Part shown: one piece after another, positions 45,077-54,251 of the stretch
How the letters are laid out: every line of letters starts with the position of its first letter
How positions within the stretch are numbered: the stretch's first letter is position 1
Source: WVXP01 sp964348095
GTDB lineage: Bacteria; Desulfobacterota; BSN033; WVXP01
Reading direction: 5' to 3'
Assembly (NCBI GenBank): GCA_964348095.1
Contig: CAYGBK010000005.1
Span: 31,135-95,134, forward strand
DNA: 64,000 nt
Notes under the pieces: generated by a model
Seen by the model: only the letters and a program-made list of their open reading frames with translations
Databases searched by the model: none
What the model was told of the DNA's origin: nothing
Translations under genes and position numbers: made by a program

Positions 45077-46273
45077 ATGAAGGACGATCAGGACATTTCG
45101 GAAAGGCTTGAATCTGGGTACTCTCTTCAATCCTTGTCCCCAATTGCCGTGAAACTCATCGAAATGGCCTCCGACGAGAAGTGCACGGTAAAAGCTCTTG
45201 CCACTCTCATCGAGAAGGACCCATCCCTTGCAGTCCGGCTTGTTCGGTTGGCAAACAGTGCTTTCTTTCTAACCCTCAACCCCATCAGCACACTGGAACA
45301 GGCGGTATTGAGAATCGGCTTCGACCGTCTGAGGATCATGGCTCTTTCCCTGTCTCTGAAGGATAACTTCCCAATGGGCGAGATTGGTCCGATGAATTAC
45401 GAGAAATTCTGGCGCTATTCACTGTATCAGGCGCTCTCAGCCAAGGCGCTCTCCCGCCGCCTCGGGGGGTGTGGCCCTGAGGAGGCATTTGTTGCAGGTC
45501 TTATCAGTGAAATCGGGCTTTTGATATTCTTCGATCTCTTCCTGAAAGGTAGACTCAAGACTGGAAATCTTGAGCTATATCCCATTGAACCGCTCATTGC
45601 CTGGGAACAAGAGCGTTATGGGGTCGATCACAGACAAATTGGAGAGATGGCACTCCGGGCCTGGGAGTTTCCGGAAACCATTATCGACTGTCAACGTTTC
45701 TACGGCCATAAAGCCCGTGAAGATGGGGCTCCTCCCTTGACCATCGTCTGTGAGGTGGCACGGGAGTTCTCAGCGCTCATGTGCGAGGAGGGGACCGATT
45801 TTGGCGGCCCTTTTCACATCGCTGAAGAGTGCCTCGGTCTGGATCATGAAGTCATCAACGATATTCTCATTACGACACTCGATCAGGTTGATGAAGTCGC
45901 CCGAACCTTGAAGGTGGAGGTGAACAAGGAGAGAGATCTTGTCGACCTTATGGAGAAGGCTAACAGCGCCCTTGGCAAACTCTCGGAACGGATATCGATG
46001 GGAGGACGTCCGGCTTGCCGGAGTGGGCTGCCGTCCTTCGAGAATCTCGGCCACCAGAATCAAGGAAAGGACATTGTCATCCATACCCTTCAGGCTGTCG
46101 CTCACGAGATCCGAAACCCCGTGCTTGCATTGGGGGGGTTTGCAAAGAGACTGGCTGCCACCCTGGAGCCACATTCAGAGGGGCAGAAGTACGTAAAGAT
46201 CATACTGGAGGAGACAGAGAGGCTGGAACAGCGACTCCTTGAGATGACCAGCGACGGAGAGCGGAGAGAGTAA
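45077..46273 (+). CDS. HDOD domain protein with C-terminal HisKA dimerisation domain
   Basis: From the ATG at 45077 the product has 398 residues. Residues about 10-215 are an HDOD domain (LSPIAVKLIEMASDE, LVRLANSAFF, LEQAVLRIGFDRLRIMAL), a signalling module in sensory and cyclic di-GMP linked proteins. The C-terminal 60 residues are a HisKA motif, VAHEIRNPVLALGGFAKRL, followed by a helix ETERLEQRLLEMTSD. The protein stops there: no HATPase domain follows in any frame. It could be a phosphotransfer or dimerisation partner for a separate kinase. A TTG at 45023 is an alternative start. Confidence 0.82.
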   Translation: MKDDQDISERLESGYSLQSLSPIAVKLIEMASDEKCTVKALATLIEKDPSLAVRLVRLANSAFFLTLNPISTLEQAVLRIGFDRLRIMALSLSLKDNFPMGEIGPMNYEKFWRYSLYQALSAKALSRRLGGCGPEEAFVAGLISEIGLLIFFDLFLKGRLKTGNLELYPIEPLIAWEQERYGVDHRQIGEMALRAWEFPETIIDCQRFYGHKAREDGAPPLTIVCEVAREFSALMCEEGTDFGGPFHIAEECLGLDHEVINDILITTLDQVDEVARTLKVEVNKERDLVDLMEKANSALGKLSERISMGGRPACRSGLPSFENLGHQNQGKDIVIHTLQAVAHEIRNPVLALGGFAKRLAATLEPHSEGQKYVKIILEETERLEQRLLEMTSDGERRE

Positions 46274-46340
46274 GGTTGGTTAGACCAGCATCTGATTCAG
46301 TGGTTATTTTCTGTCTGTCCAGTGATTTGTGTTTTTGTCG

Positions 46341-46500
46341 GGACAAGGGAGCGTGCTTCGCTGCTCGAGATCTTTTTCTAAACTTCGCTAAGGCTAAAGG
46401 ATCAAGGTTAAAGGATAAAGGTTTCCTTTGAATTTGTGGTCCTTTTGCCTCTTACCTTTGCACACGTCCCTCAGGGCCATGGCTGTCCACATGACTGAGG
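46341..46500. repeat. Dispersed intergenic repeat, copy C
   Basis: It shares AAAGGATCAAGG and GGATAAAGGTTTC with copy B, and ACCTTTG, ACGTCCCTCAGGG, TCCACA and CTGAGGA with copy D, in the same order. This copy fills most of the gap between the HDOD and phosphate transporter genes; the remaining bases show no gene. Confidence 0.6.
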
Positions 46501-46521
46501 ACACTCGTCGGGAGAATTTTC

Positions 46522-46550
46522 TTGTCATTTCATAACTACACTGTTATTCT
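46522..46550 (+). promoter_or_regulatory. Sigma-70-like promoter of the Na/Pi cotransporter gene
   Basis: TTGTCA at 46522-46527 and TATTCT at 46545-46550 are 17 bases apart, and the predicted start is about 33 bases before the ATG at 46590. Confidence 0.5.
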
Positions 46551-46589
46551 TTCTGTTTTTCGTGAGTTACGACCTTCCTTATTGCCCTC

Positions 46590-47690
46590 ATGAAGAAGAT
46601 CGGAACCTGGCATAGGAATCACCCTGTTCTGGTTAGCCTCATCCAGTTGGCTATCTTCGTCTACTGCTTTGTTTTTAGCCTCGAACTGATGGGAACATCG
46701 TTGAAGATGTTCGGCCGAGAATTTGCCGGGACTCTCATCGAGACGACCAGCAACCCATTTGTCGGACTCTTTATCGGGGTCCTAGCGACTTCAATCATCC
46801 AGTCTTCTTCATCGACCACCTCTCTCGTGGTAGGGATGGTCGGCGGGGGCGTGTTAGGGATTCAATCTGCCATTCCCATCGTCATGGGGGCCAATATCGG
46901 CACCTCCATAACCAATACGCTCGCCTCCCTACCACAGATGAATCGGTCCAGCGAATTCAGGAGATCGTTCTCTGCCGCGATCGTCCATGATTTCTTCAAT
47001 CTTCTTGCAGTCTCTGTGCTTTTCCCAATTCAGATCATGACAAATTTCTTGGGACTGGCCGCAGGTTTCATGGGCAGGGTTTTCCAGGATATGGGCGGGC
47101 TGGCCTTCCTGAGCCCAGTAAAAGTCTTAACCCAGCCGCTCATCAGCGTGCTAAAAGACTCCCTTGGACTTCATCCCTGGATGCTATTGATTCTGTCGTT
47201 ACTCTTGCTTCTTTTGTCGTTAAAGAAAATGGTCGATTCCCTTAAGGTCGTGGTTGTGAAAAAGGCCGAGGTATGGTTCGATAGGTTTCTATTCAATACG
47301 GCCCTTCGTGCTTTCCTGGTCGGTGTTCTCCTCACAGTGATGGTGCAGAGCAGTTCAATCACCACCTCGTTGGTCGTGCCAATGGCCGGGGCTGGGATCT
47401 TGACACTGGCTCAGATCTTTCCGTATACACTCGGTTCCAATGTTGGGACGACCGTCACGGCAATTCTGGCTGCTCTGGTCACAGGGAATCTTGCCGCAAT
47501 TATCGTGGCATTTTCCCATCTTCTGTTCAACTTTTGCGGCATAATCATCTGGTGGCCCCTCAGATCACTTCCGATTCGTATGGCCGAAAGATTTTCGGAT
47601 TACTCTACTCGGAGTAAAGTTATTCCTTTTGTCTACATTATCATCATGTTTTTTGTCGTTCCACTGATTGGCGTTTATTTCTTGAGATAA
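46590..47690 (+). CDS. Na+/phosphate cotransporter (NptA/PF02690 family)
   Basis: The 366-residue membrane protein has two inverted Na_Pi_cotrans repeats, each with the diagnostic Gln-Ser-Ser motif: SIIQSSSSTTSLVVGMV and VMVQSSSITTSLVVPMA, plus GANIGTSITN and GSNVGTTVTA. About eight hydrophobic segments are visible. It would import phosphate, or act as an exporter-like regulator, using a sodium gradient. The next gene, 12 bases downstream, codes for a PhoU-like protein, the usual partner, here separate rather than fused. Confidence 0.92.
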   Translation: MKKIGTWHRNHPVLVSLIQLAIFVYCFVFSLELMGTSLKMFGREFAGTLIETTSNPFVGLFIGVLATSIIQSSSSTTSLVVGMVGGGVLGIQSAIPIVMGANIGTSITNTLASLPQMNRSSEFRRSFSAAIVHDFFNLLAVSVLFPIQIMTNFLGLAAGFMGRVFQDMGGLAFLSPVKVLTQPLISVLKDSLGLHPWMLLILSLLLLLLSLKKMVDSLKVVVVKKAEVWFDRFLFNTALRAFLVGVLLTVMVQSSSITTSLVVPMAGAGILTLAQIFPYTLGSNVGTTVTAILAALVTGNLAAIIVAFSHLLFNFCGIIIWWPLRSLPIRMAERFSDYSTRSKVIPFVYIIIMFFVVPLIGVYFLR

Positions 47691-47702
47691 GGAGCGTGTG
47701 AC

Positions 47703-48377
47703 ATGTTTAAAGAATTGTTTGCCATCTTTCAAAAAGATACCCTTATGGACCGTGCCTACCGGCGCTCTTTCATGATGTTAGATATCACACGAGACATGTT
47801 TTTGAGTGCGAAAACCACCCTTCGACACACCGATCATAGCCGCGTGGATATCGATATCTACAGTAGGGATATTGAGGTGAACCGTTACGAACGTGAGGTC
47901 CGCCGCAATGTCTTCAATCATCTGGCCGTTGGTGGTGTTGAAAAACTGCCCTCCGGCCTTGTCCTCGTGAGCATTATTGTCGACATTGAACGAATCGGGG
48001 ATTACACCAAGAATATCATCGAACTGGCGAAGAACTACCCGAAGAGATTGGATGGGGGTAAATTTGAGTCAGACCTTCAACGGGTCGAAGCGGCAGTAGA
48101 GGATAACTTCCTTCAGACAAAAGCCTGCTTTGAAAAGGCAGACAAAAACGCCGCTGAGAAGTTGCTGAAGAAATACGAATGGGTGAGCCGGCTCTGTGAT
48201 AAATGCCTTTTTGCGCTGATAAAAGTAGAATACAAAAGCATCAGCACCGACACTGCTGTGTCTCTGGCCATGTACTTTCGTTGGTTGAAGCGGATTCATT
48301 CCCACCTGCGGAACATCACGACGAGCGTTGTGAACCCCTTTGACCGAATTGGCTTCCAACCGAAACAGACCGAATAA
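47703..48377 (+). CDS. PhoU-like phosphate transport regulator
   Basis: The 224-residue helical protein has two PhoU-type bundles; the first includes VSIIVDIERIGDYTKNIIELA, matching the metal-binding ERIGD motif, and the second has the looser MYFRWLKRIHSHLRNI version. It lies 12 bases after the Na/Pi cotransporter gene with AAGGAG upstream, so it most likely modulates that transporter. No pst or phoBR genes are in the window. Confidence 0.85.
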   Translation: MFKELFAIFQKDTLMDRAYRRSFMMLDITRDMFLSAKTTLRHTDHSRVDIDIYSRDIEVNRYEREVRRNVFNHLAVGGVEKLPSGLVLVSIIVDIERIGDYTKNIIELAKNYPKRLDGGKFESDLQRVEAAVEDNFLQTKACFEKADKNAAEKLLKKYEWVSRLCDKCLFALIKVEYKSISTDTAVSLAMYFRWLKRIHSHLRNITTSVVNPFDRIGFQPKQTE

Positions 48378-48379
48378 CG

Positions 48380-48414
48380 CTCTCCCGAAACACCGAAAAT
48401 GGGTGAGGGGAGAG
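48380..48414 (+). terminator. Hairpin after the PhoU-like gene, possible terminator
   Basis: CTCTCCC at 48380-48386 and GGGAGAG at 48408-48414 form a 7-base stem, with an inner CACC/GGTG stem, beginning three bases after the stop codon. An A-rich rather than T-rich tail follows, so rho-independent termination is uncertain. The rest of the gap to 48692 shows no gene. Confidence 0.35.
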
Positions 48415-48692
48415 GTGAAAATAACAGACTGACGTCGCCAGTATCCCGACGATGCTTGGAAGGCCAACTATCGTCATCTTTCGCACAGGCAATTGAGGGG
48501 GAGTACACGGAAAGGGAAAAAATTGAAATTCTATCTGACCCATTATTATGTCCATCTAGAAGACTAGTGCCGCTTCTCGGCTGTTGTCTTAGTCAAAAGC
48601 CACATCCTCATTAGCGATCCAGTTTGGGAGAAGTTCGCCCCGCTGAAAAACGCTTTTCCTTACCGTGAAGGAGTCACGCTCTGAGAAGTTCG

Positions 48693-49622
48693 TTGAGAAA
48701 AATCGAGATTAGTCTGCCGCCAAAATCACCCGATATTCTAGCCCTTGAACTTGTCGACTATTCCTATTTCATATATGCAACAGCGATTCTCGTTCTCCTT
48801 CTTATACTCGGGAGGAAGAATTCACTTATCCTCTGGCATCTCAGCGTCAACGCTCTCTTTCTCGCCATGGCAGTTTCTATCCTCTATCTGAATGCGCGCC
48901 GGTCAAGCCCTGTCATTTTCTTCTGCAAGCTATGGTATGTCCCCTTTCTCTATGTGTTTCTATTCGAAGAGATGGGCCAAATGATCTATCTGTTCAGGCC
49001 AGTGATGTTCGATCCTTGGATACTGAGCATTGAGAATAAGGTGTTTGGGGGATATCCTACCGTCTGGTTGCAGAAAATGGCGAGCCCAGTTGTTACTGAA
49101 GTGATGTCGTTGTTCTACATGTCCTATTATTTTCTTATCCCGGTTCTCGGAATGAACCTCTACTTCCGGCGGGAGTTAGACCGGCTCAATGATTTCATAC
49201 TGACAACCAGTGTCACTTTTTTCACTTGTTTTCTCCATTACCTCGCCATGCCCGTGGCAGGCCCAATATTCGTCCCGAGTGTGCTTCCTTTCGATCTCGT
49301 CTTCCTCGATGGAGGCCCTTTCACCACATTTGAGCAATGGCTCTTCTTTAAGGGAGCTATTCAGGGCGGAGCCTTCCCGAGTTCCCATGTGGCCGTGGCC
49401 GTGGCGGTCGTATATTTCGCTGCCCGGTATGGAAAATCCCCTTTCGCTTTTGCAGTGACAGCGACAGGCCTTGCAATTTCAACGGTGTACAACGGGTATC
49501 ACTATGGTGTGGACGTCCTGTACGGAATCGCCGTCGGACTCGCTTTTTCCCTGCTATGTCCTCCCATCAACAGGGCATGGAAGAACCGTCGCAATTCTGT
49601 GATGCAAAGTAGGTCGTCATGA
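48693..49622 (+). CDS. PAP2-family membrane phosphatase
   Basis: The 309-residue product has about eight membrane helices and the PAP2 catalytic motifs GGAFPSSHVAVAVAVVY and YHYGVDVLYGIAVGLAF; the first motif is less distinct in the loop before. Such enzymes dephosphorylate lipid phosphates or transfer phospho-headgroups. The start is a TTG at 48693 with a poor site; a CTG at 48681 with AAGGAG seven bases upstream would add four residues and may be the real start. Confidence 0.82.
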   Translation: MRKIEISLPPKSPDILALELVDYSYFIYATAILVLLLILGRKNSLILWHLSVNALFLAMAVSILYLNARRSSPVIFFCKLWYVPFLYVFLFEEMGQMIYLFRPVMFDPWILSIENKVFGGYPTVWLQKMASPVVTEVMSLFYMSYYFLIPVLGMNLYFRRELDRLNDFILTTSVTFFTCFLHYLAMPVAGPIFVPSVLPFDLVFLDGGPFTTFEQWLFFKGAIQGGAFPSSHVAVAVAVVYFAARYGKSPFAFAVTATGLAISTVYNGYHYGVDVLYGIAVGLAFSLLCPPINRAWKNRRNSVMQSRSS

Positions 49623-49683
49623 CTGCACTTACTGTGACCTCAACGTCAATGATCTCTCGGGCTCATGACATCTATCTGGACAA

Positions 49684-51105
49684 TCATGAGGTCACATCTA
49701 CAGGGTGAGATGAATCCTTTCGGGGGGGGTCCGGAGGGTCAGCCTCCGGGATGGAGCCATTTAGCAATAGGCGTTTTAATCGCTGGCGGGTGATGCCAAG
49801 AAGACGGGCTGCTTGGCTTTTGTTTCCACCGGTCGTGGCCAGTGTTTTTCGCACGTACTCAGTGATCATTACGTTGAGTGGGTGAATTCCGTGCGGGTAG
49901 GCCGTATTCGATTTTGTCTTACTTTGATTTGAGAATCGGATCTCGTCGGGCAGGTTCTCAGGGGTGATCGTATCGCCGTCTCCTAGAATAACGGCTCGTT
50001 CAAGGATGTTCTTGAGTTCCCGAATGTTTCCCTTCCACTGGCAGTCGGCGAGGATAGCCATTGCCTCGGGATTGATACGTTTGATCTCTCGCTTCAGTTC
50101 TCGACTGAACTGCTGAACAACGGTTTCCACGAGAAGCGGTATATCCTCTCGCCGCTCCCGGAGAGGCGGGAGGTATATAGGGATTACCATCAACCTGTAG
50201 AAAAGGTCTTCTCGAAAATTCCCATTGTCGACCTCTTCCTGCAGATTTCGGTTGGTGGCGGCAATAATCCGCACGTCGACCTTCTGTCTTGTCAGTCCTC
50301 CCACTCTCTCGAATTCCCTTTCCTGAATCACCCTGAGGAGCTTCACCTGAAGTCTGGGGTCGATTTCTCCAATCTCATCGAGAAAAACCGTCCCTCCCTG
50401 GGCATTTTCAAACTTCCCCAGTTTCTTGCGAATTGCGCCTGTGAAAGAACCTTTCTCATGTCCGAATAGCTCACTTTCAAGGAGTTCAGGTGAGAGGGTC
50501 GTGCAGTTGACGATAACAAAAGGGGCAGCTGCCCGTGGGCTACTGTAGTGAATAGCAGAGGCCAAGAGCTCTTTCCCAGTTCCACTTTCTCCTTGAATCA
50601 TGATTGTGGAACACTGGCTCTGTGCCGCCTTTTCCGCGAGTTCGAGGATTCTAACCATCTTTTCGCTTTTCGTGATGATCCGGTCAAAGCCGTGTTTGCT
50701 CTTCTGGGTCTCATGGATTTCACCTATCTCCCTTCTGAGATTGAGTGTTTCGAGGGCCTTTCGGATCGTAAACTGCAAAGACTCGACCTCGATCGGTTTG
50801 GAGAGGTAGTCATACGCTCCCTCACGGATCGCCTCCACCGCCCCCTCGATCCCTGAGTGGGCCGTCATGGTGATGACAAGGGCCTCTGGGTGTTTGCTCC
50901 GAATTCTTTTCAGGACATCCATGCCATTCTTATCGGGCAACCGAATGTCTAATAAGGTCAGGTCAGGATGATATCGAGCGTGGAGGTCAAGGCCTTCCTC
51001 ACCTGTTTCAGCCGTGAGGACTTGATAATTCTCCTTTTCGAGGACCTTCTTGAGAAACTCAAGAATCACTCTTTGATCATCGACCACGAGAATCGTTGGA
51101 TCCAT
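49684..51105 (-). CDS. Orphan NtrC-family sigma-54-dependent response regulator
   Basis: The 473-residue product has a receiver (TILVVDDQRVILEFLKKVL, phospho-acceptor in LTLLDIRLPDKNGMD), AAA+ domain with GESGTGKELLASAIHY, EKGSFTGAIRKK (GSFTGA in place of GAFTGA, still functional in the family), GTVFLDEIGEI, and a Fis-type helix-turn-helix (NKSQAARLLGITRQRLKRLL). No kinase gene is adjacent. It converges on the PAP2 gene. It is a second candidate activator for the sigma-54 promoters in this window. Confidence 0.92.
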   Translation of the reverse strand: MDPTILVVDDQRVILEFLKKVLEKENYQVLTAETGEEGLDLHARYHPDLTLLDIRLPDKNGMDVLKRIRSKHPEALVITMTAHSGIEGAVEAIREGAYDYLSKPIEVESLQFTIRKALETLNLRREIGEIHETQKSKHGFDRIITKSEKMVRILELAEKAAQSQCSTIMIQGESGTGKELLASAIHYSSPRAAAPFVIVNCTTLSPELLESELFGHEKGSFTGAIRKKLGKFENAQGGTVFLDEIGEIDPRLQVKLLRVIQEREFERVGGLTRQKVDVRIIAATNRNLQEEVDNGNFREDLFYRLMVIPIYLPPLRERREDIPLLVETVVQQFSRELKREIKRINPEAMAILADCQWKGNIRELKNILERAVILGDGDTITPENLPDEIRFSNQSKTKSNTAYPHGIHPLNVMITEYVRKTLATTGGNKSQAARLLGITRQRLKRLLLNGSIPEADPPDPPRKDSSHPVDVTS

Positions 51106-51480
51106 ACATGACCTTCATTCGGGCATTTATTCGTCTTATTTGCTATATCGGTAAGAAACCAGGAGAAGCTTAATGAATTCTTAGGCATAGGGGCGAAAGG
51201 CAACCGAGTTTCGGCTCGGTGACGTCCACCCCTCGCCCATCCCACTGAGGGACAGGAGAATCCCTCAGAAATCAAGAAAGCGCCCATAGACCCGATCACC
51301 TCTAATTTCTTGGAAAACCTTCGTAACGACTTGCGAGGAGTCTCCTTCGTTTCTGAAGTAAGAAATCTCTAACTTCCTGATGTCTTAAGAGGATTTTCGA
51401 TTCCTGGATGGAACAACTCAAATCCCTTTGGTCCCTCCATCTCACGATGATCCTCTTTCCGCCCCTGGCCGCGCACGTTA
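51106..51480. other. Gene-free region upstream of the orphan NtrC regulator
   Basis: No supported gene. It holds a hairpin ACCGAG-TTTCGG-CTCGGT at 51203-51220 without a T-tract and a fully gene-free leader for the NtrC gene. Reading frames on both strands lack ribosome binding sites. Confidence 0.4.
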
Positions 51481-51615
51481 ACAAAAAAAGGATAAAGGCC
51501 AAAGGACAAAGCAAAAAGGAGAGAAAAGCAAGAATTGCGAATCGATTATCTTTTCACCTTTTACCTTTGTGAACGTCCCTCAGGGACATGAGCATCCACA
51601 AAGCTGAGGAAACTT
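51481..51615. repeat. Dispersed intergenic repeat, copy D
   Basis: The left arm is purine-rich (GGATAAAGGCCAAAGGACAAAG) and the right arm pyrimidine-rich (CTTTTCACCTTTTACCTTT), so the copy is a long imperfect inverted repeat. It then shares ACGTCCCTCAGGG, TCCACA and CTGAGGA with copy C. Within it GTCCCT-C-AGGGAC (51575-51587) is a perfect palindrome. Confidence 0.6.
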
Positions 51616-51631
51616 CCAGACGACTTGTCTG

Positions 51632-51660
51632 TTGACAAGGTAATTGTTTCCGAATACATT
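51632..51660 (+). promoter_or_regulatory. Sigma-70 promoter of the dehydrogenase/hydratase fusion gene
   Basis: TTGACA at 51632-51637 and TACATT at 51655-51660 are 17 bases apart. The start would be near 51667, about 56 bases before the ATG at 51723. Confidence 0.6.
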
Positions 51661-51722
51661 GGGAAGACCTTTTGTTTTTTCCTTGATCTACTCGATGATC
51701 GCACGTCGCCGGAGGGAAGGGG

Positions 51723-53741
51723 ATGGACGTGGAACTGTATCCGGGGTACCAGAATCCCATGTTGGAAAGACCCGATAGGTCGCTTCCTCAGGAGATTGCA
51801 ATCATTGGTGCAGGGACGATTGGTCCGGACATCGGTTACTATTTCAAGAGCGCCCTGCCGGACGTCCGCCTCATTCTGGTTGATGTCGTCGAAAAACCTC
51901 TGGAAAACGCGAGAAAGAGGATTGAGAGCTATATTCAGAAGGCGATCGACAGGAAGAAGATGGATCTCAAGCGGGCCGAGACCGTAAGAAAGAATATTGT
52001 CACCACCCTCGATTATGGGGAGATCGAAAACGCAGATATCGTGATTGAGGCAGCCACTGAAAATCTGCAAATCAAACGGAAGATTGTGTCACAGATTGAG
52101 AGCCTGGTCAGGGCGGATGCGATCATTACGTCAAATACGAGTTCGATTCCTGCCGAAAGGATCTTCTCGGTGGCAAAGAACACGGAGAGGACCACAATTA
52201 CCCATTTTTTTGCTCCCGCGTGGCGGAATCCAGCCGTCGAAGTAATTACCTGGGAGGGGGTCGACCGGAAAGTCTTGGACTACCTGAGATGGATGTTCTG
52301 CGCTACCGGAAAGGTTCCCATCGTCTCGAGGAGTGAGATTTGCTTTATTCTTGACAGGATATTCGATAATTGGTGCAACGATGCAGCCTTACTACTCGAT
52401 AGGGCGACAGCGCCACAAATCGATCACATCGCTGAGGAGTTTGTCCATGCCGGTCCTTTCTTCGTATTGAATTTGGCCCGAGGCAATCCTATCGTCGTGG
52501 AAACAAACACCCTTCAGATGGAAGAGGGTGAACATTATCGACCGGCGCCCATATTCCTGTCAGTTGAGAATTGGATTACGGTCGCACCAGGAACACCGGT
52601 TGAGGTCGATCCTGAATTGGCCGCGGTGATTCGAAATCGTCTCCTAGGCGTTCTCTTTTCTCAGTCTTTTGATATCATCGACCGGGGGATTGGGACTCGT
52701 GAGGATCTCAACCTTGGGTGTCAGATCGCCTTGGGATTCAGGCGGGGGCCATTTGACATCATGAGAGATCTGGGGGTAGGGAAGGTCACACGCATTATCA
52801 GCGATTTTCAGAATGGCAGGCCCGGTATGCCGGGCATGAAAAATGATTATGGGGACTACCAGGATTTCAAGCGAAATATTCTTGTCGACGAGATGGATGG
52901 TGTCAAAATCATTACGATTAGACGACCCCAGTTCATGAATGCCCTGAACGAGGAGCTCAACACGGAGATCCTTTCGATTCTTGAACAATACGAAACCGAC
53001 TCCACAGTTGAGGGATTTGTCATTACCGGTTACGGCGATCGGGCTTTTAGCGCAGGGGCGGAAATCGGGAAATTCCCCCAGGTGCTGGGTGACGCCGAGG
53101 CCTCAGTGCAGTACTCTAGAGACTGTTCTCATGTCCTTCGCTACCTCGATCATACTGAAAAACCCGTAGTCGCCGCCATCAATGGAATGGCTCTTGGGGG
53201 AGGATTCGAATTGGCCATTCGATGCCACAGGATAGTGGCCACGAAAAAGGCCTGGTTTCAGTTTCCTGAGATCACGCTGGGAATCCTCCCAGGTATTGGT
53301 GGTCTGGTTGTGCCATACAGGAGATGGACTAAAGGATCGCCCGTTTTTCACGACATGCTTCGGCTGGCAACTCGTCTGAGTGCTGAGAAAGCTCGAGATC
53401 TGGGGATCGTTTCCGTACTTACAGATGATTACTATAGTCTGATACAGGCAGCGGCCACGGAGGTAAGAAACTTAAAAGGAAAGGTCGAAAGAATTCCGGA
53501 TGGTCCTGTCAAAATCCGTCCCCCAGAGCCAATAGAAAAGGCGATGGCTGGAAATCTTCGGCTAAGTGATCAGGTGGTCGCTATCATTACCGAAGCAATC
53601 CCACAGGCAGCCAAAGCCTCTTCTTTTGAGGAAGCTTTGGAGATTGGTTACAGGGCATTTGGATCTGCCTCGTGTACCGAGGCGGCCAAAGAAGGGATTT
53701 CAGCCTTCATGGAAAAGCGTTCTCCCCAGTTCAAGAACTAG
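51723..53741 (+). CDS. 3-hydroxyacyl-CoA dehydrogenase / enoyl-CoA hydratase fusion
   Basis: The 672-residue product carries the dehydrogenase first: Rossmann loop IAIIGAGTIGPDIGYY, SNTSSIPAERI, THFFAPAWRNPAVEVI with the catalytic His, and an HCDH C-terminal part (residues about 190-370). From about residue 390 it has an enoyl-CoA hydratase: GDRAFSAGAEIGKF, GMALGGGFELAIRCHRI and FPEITLGILPGIGG, with both catalytic Glu in place. This order, dehydrogenase before hydratase, is the reverse of E. coli FadB and resembles archaeal and strict-anaerobe fusions used in crotonyl-CoA metabolism. Substrate is unknown. The ATG follows a GGAGGGAAGGGG stretch. Confidence 0.88.
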   Translation: MDVELYPGYQNPMLERPDRSLPQEIAIIGAGTIGPDIGYYFKSALPDVRLILVDVVEKPLENARKRIESYIQKAIDRKKMDLKRAETVRKNIVTTLDYGEIENADIVIEAATENLQIKRKIVSQIESLVRADAIITSNTSSIPAERIFSVAKNTERTTITHFFAPAWRNPAVEVITWEGVDRKVLDYLRWMFCATGKVPIVSRSEICFILDRIFDNWCNDAALLLDRATAPQIDHIAEEFVHAGPFFVLNLARGNPIVVETNTLQMEEGEHYRPAPIFLSVENWITVAPGTPVEVDPELAAVIRNRLLGVLFSQSFDIIDRGIGTREDLNLGCQIALGFRRGPFDIMRDLGVGKVTRIISDFQNGRPGMPGMKNDYGDYQDFKRNILVDEMDGVKIITIRRPQFMNALNEELNTEILSILEQYETDSTVEGFVITGYGDRAFSAGAEIGKFPQVLGDAEASVQYSRDCSHVLRYLDHTEKPVVAAINGMALGGGFELAIRCHRIVATKKAWFQFPEITLGILPGIGGLVVPYRRWTKGSPVFHDMLRLATRLSAEKARDLGIVSVLTDDYYSLIQAAATEVRNLKGKVERIPDGPVKIRPPEPIEKAMAGNLRLSDQVVAIITEAIPQAAKASSFEEALEIGYRAFGSASCTEAAKEGISAFMEKRSPQFKN

Positions 53742-53870
53742 CGCCCGATGAGTTATTGGCAGCAGGAAACCAAAGGACTCCAGCAGGATGGAAAGAGATT
53801 CTCCCAGAATTAGCACTGTACCCTGTGACATCCACTCAGATGCACGTCAGGCCCGATATTGGGAACCTTC

Positions 53871-54251
53871 ATGGACATAAAAACGATCGGCACTTTGGTC
53901 TTAATTCTCCTTTTTCTGATTTCTTTTCTGATCAATTTACTTCAGCGCCGATATCACAGGAACCGCATTGACCGTCTGCTACAGGGGGGTGAATCACAAC
54001 TCAACTTCCTTGACGGTTTACACGCCTCACTGGGCAAATTGGAGTCGGCCTGCACATTTGAAATGGATATTGGGAAATCTCCCAAAAATATCGGTAAATC
54101 GATTCATATTGCCCGAAATCAGATCAAGTCTTCGATCTCCGAACTCGAAAAAACCCTTCGGTCCTTCCGAAGGTATCGACGAGAGGAAAAGGCACGGGAA
54201 CGGCATTGGAAACGCGTTGAGAAAGTGCGGAAAAAGAGATTGGGTAAATAG
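53871..54251 (+). CDS. Small membrane-anchored coiled-coil protein
   Basis: From the ATG at 53871 the product has 126 residues; a TTG at 53859 would add four. It has one N-terminal membrane helix (IGTLVLILLFLISFLINLL) followed by a helical and strongly basic region (RRYRREEKARERHWKRVEKVRKK). No family is recognised. The C-terminal tail could bind nucleic acid or acidic lipid. It lies 129 bases after the fusion gene on the same strand. Coding status is likely from composition and length. Confidence 0.55.
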   Translation: MDIKTIGTLVLILLFLISFLINLLQRRYHRNRIDRLLQGGESQLNFLDGLHASLGKLESACTFEMDIGKSPKNIGKSIHIARNQIKSSISELEKTLRSFRRYRREEKARERHWKRVEKVRKKRLGK

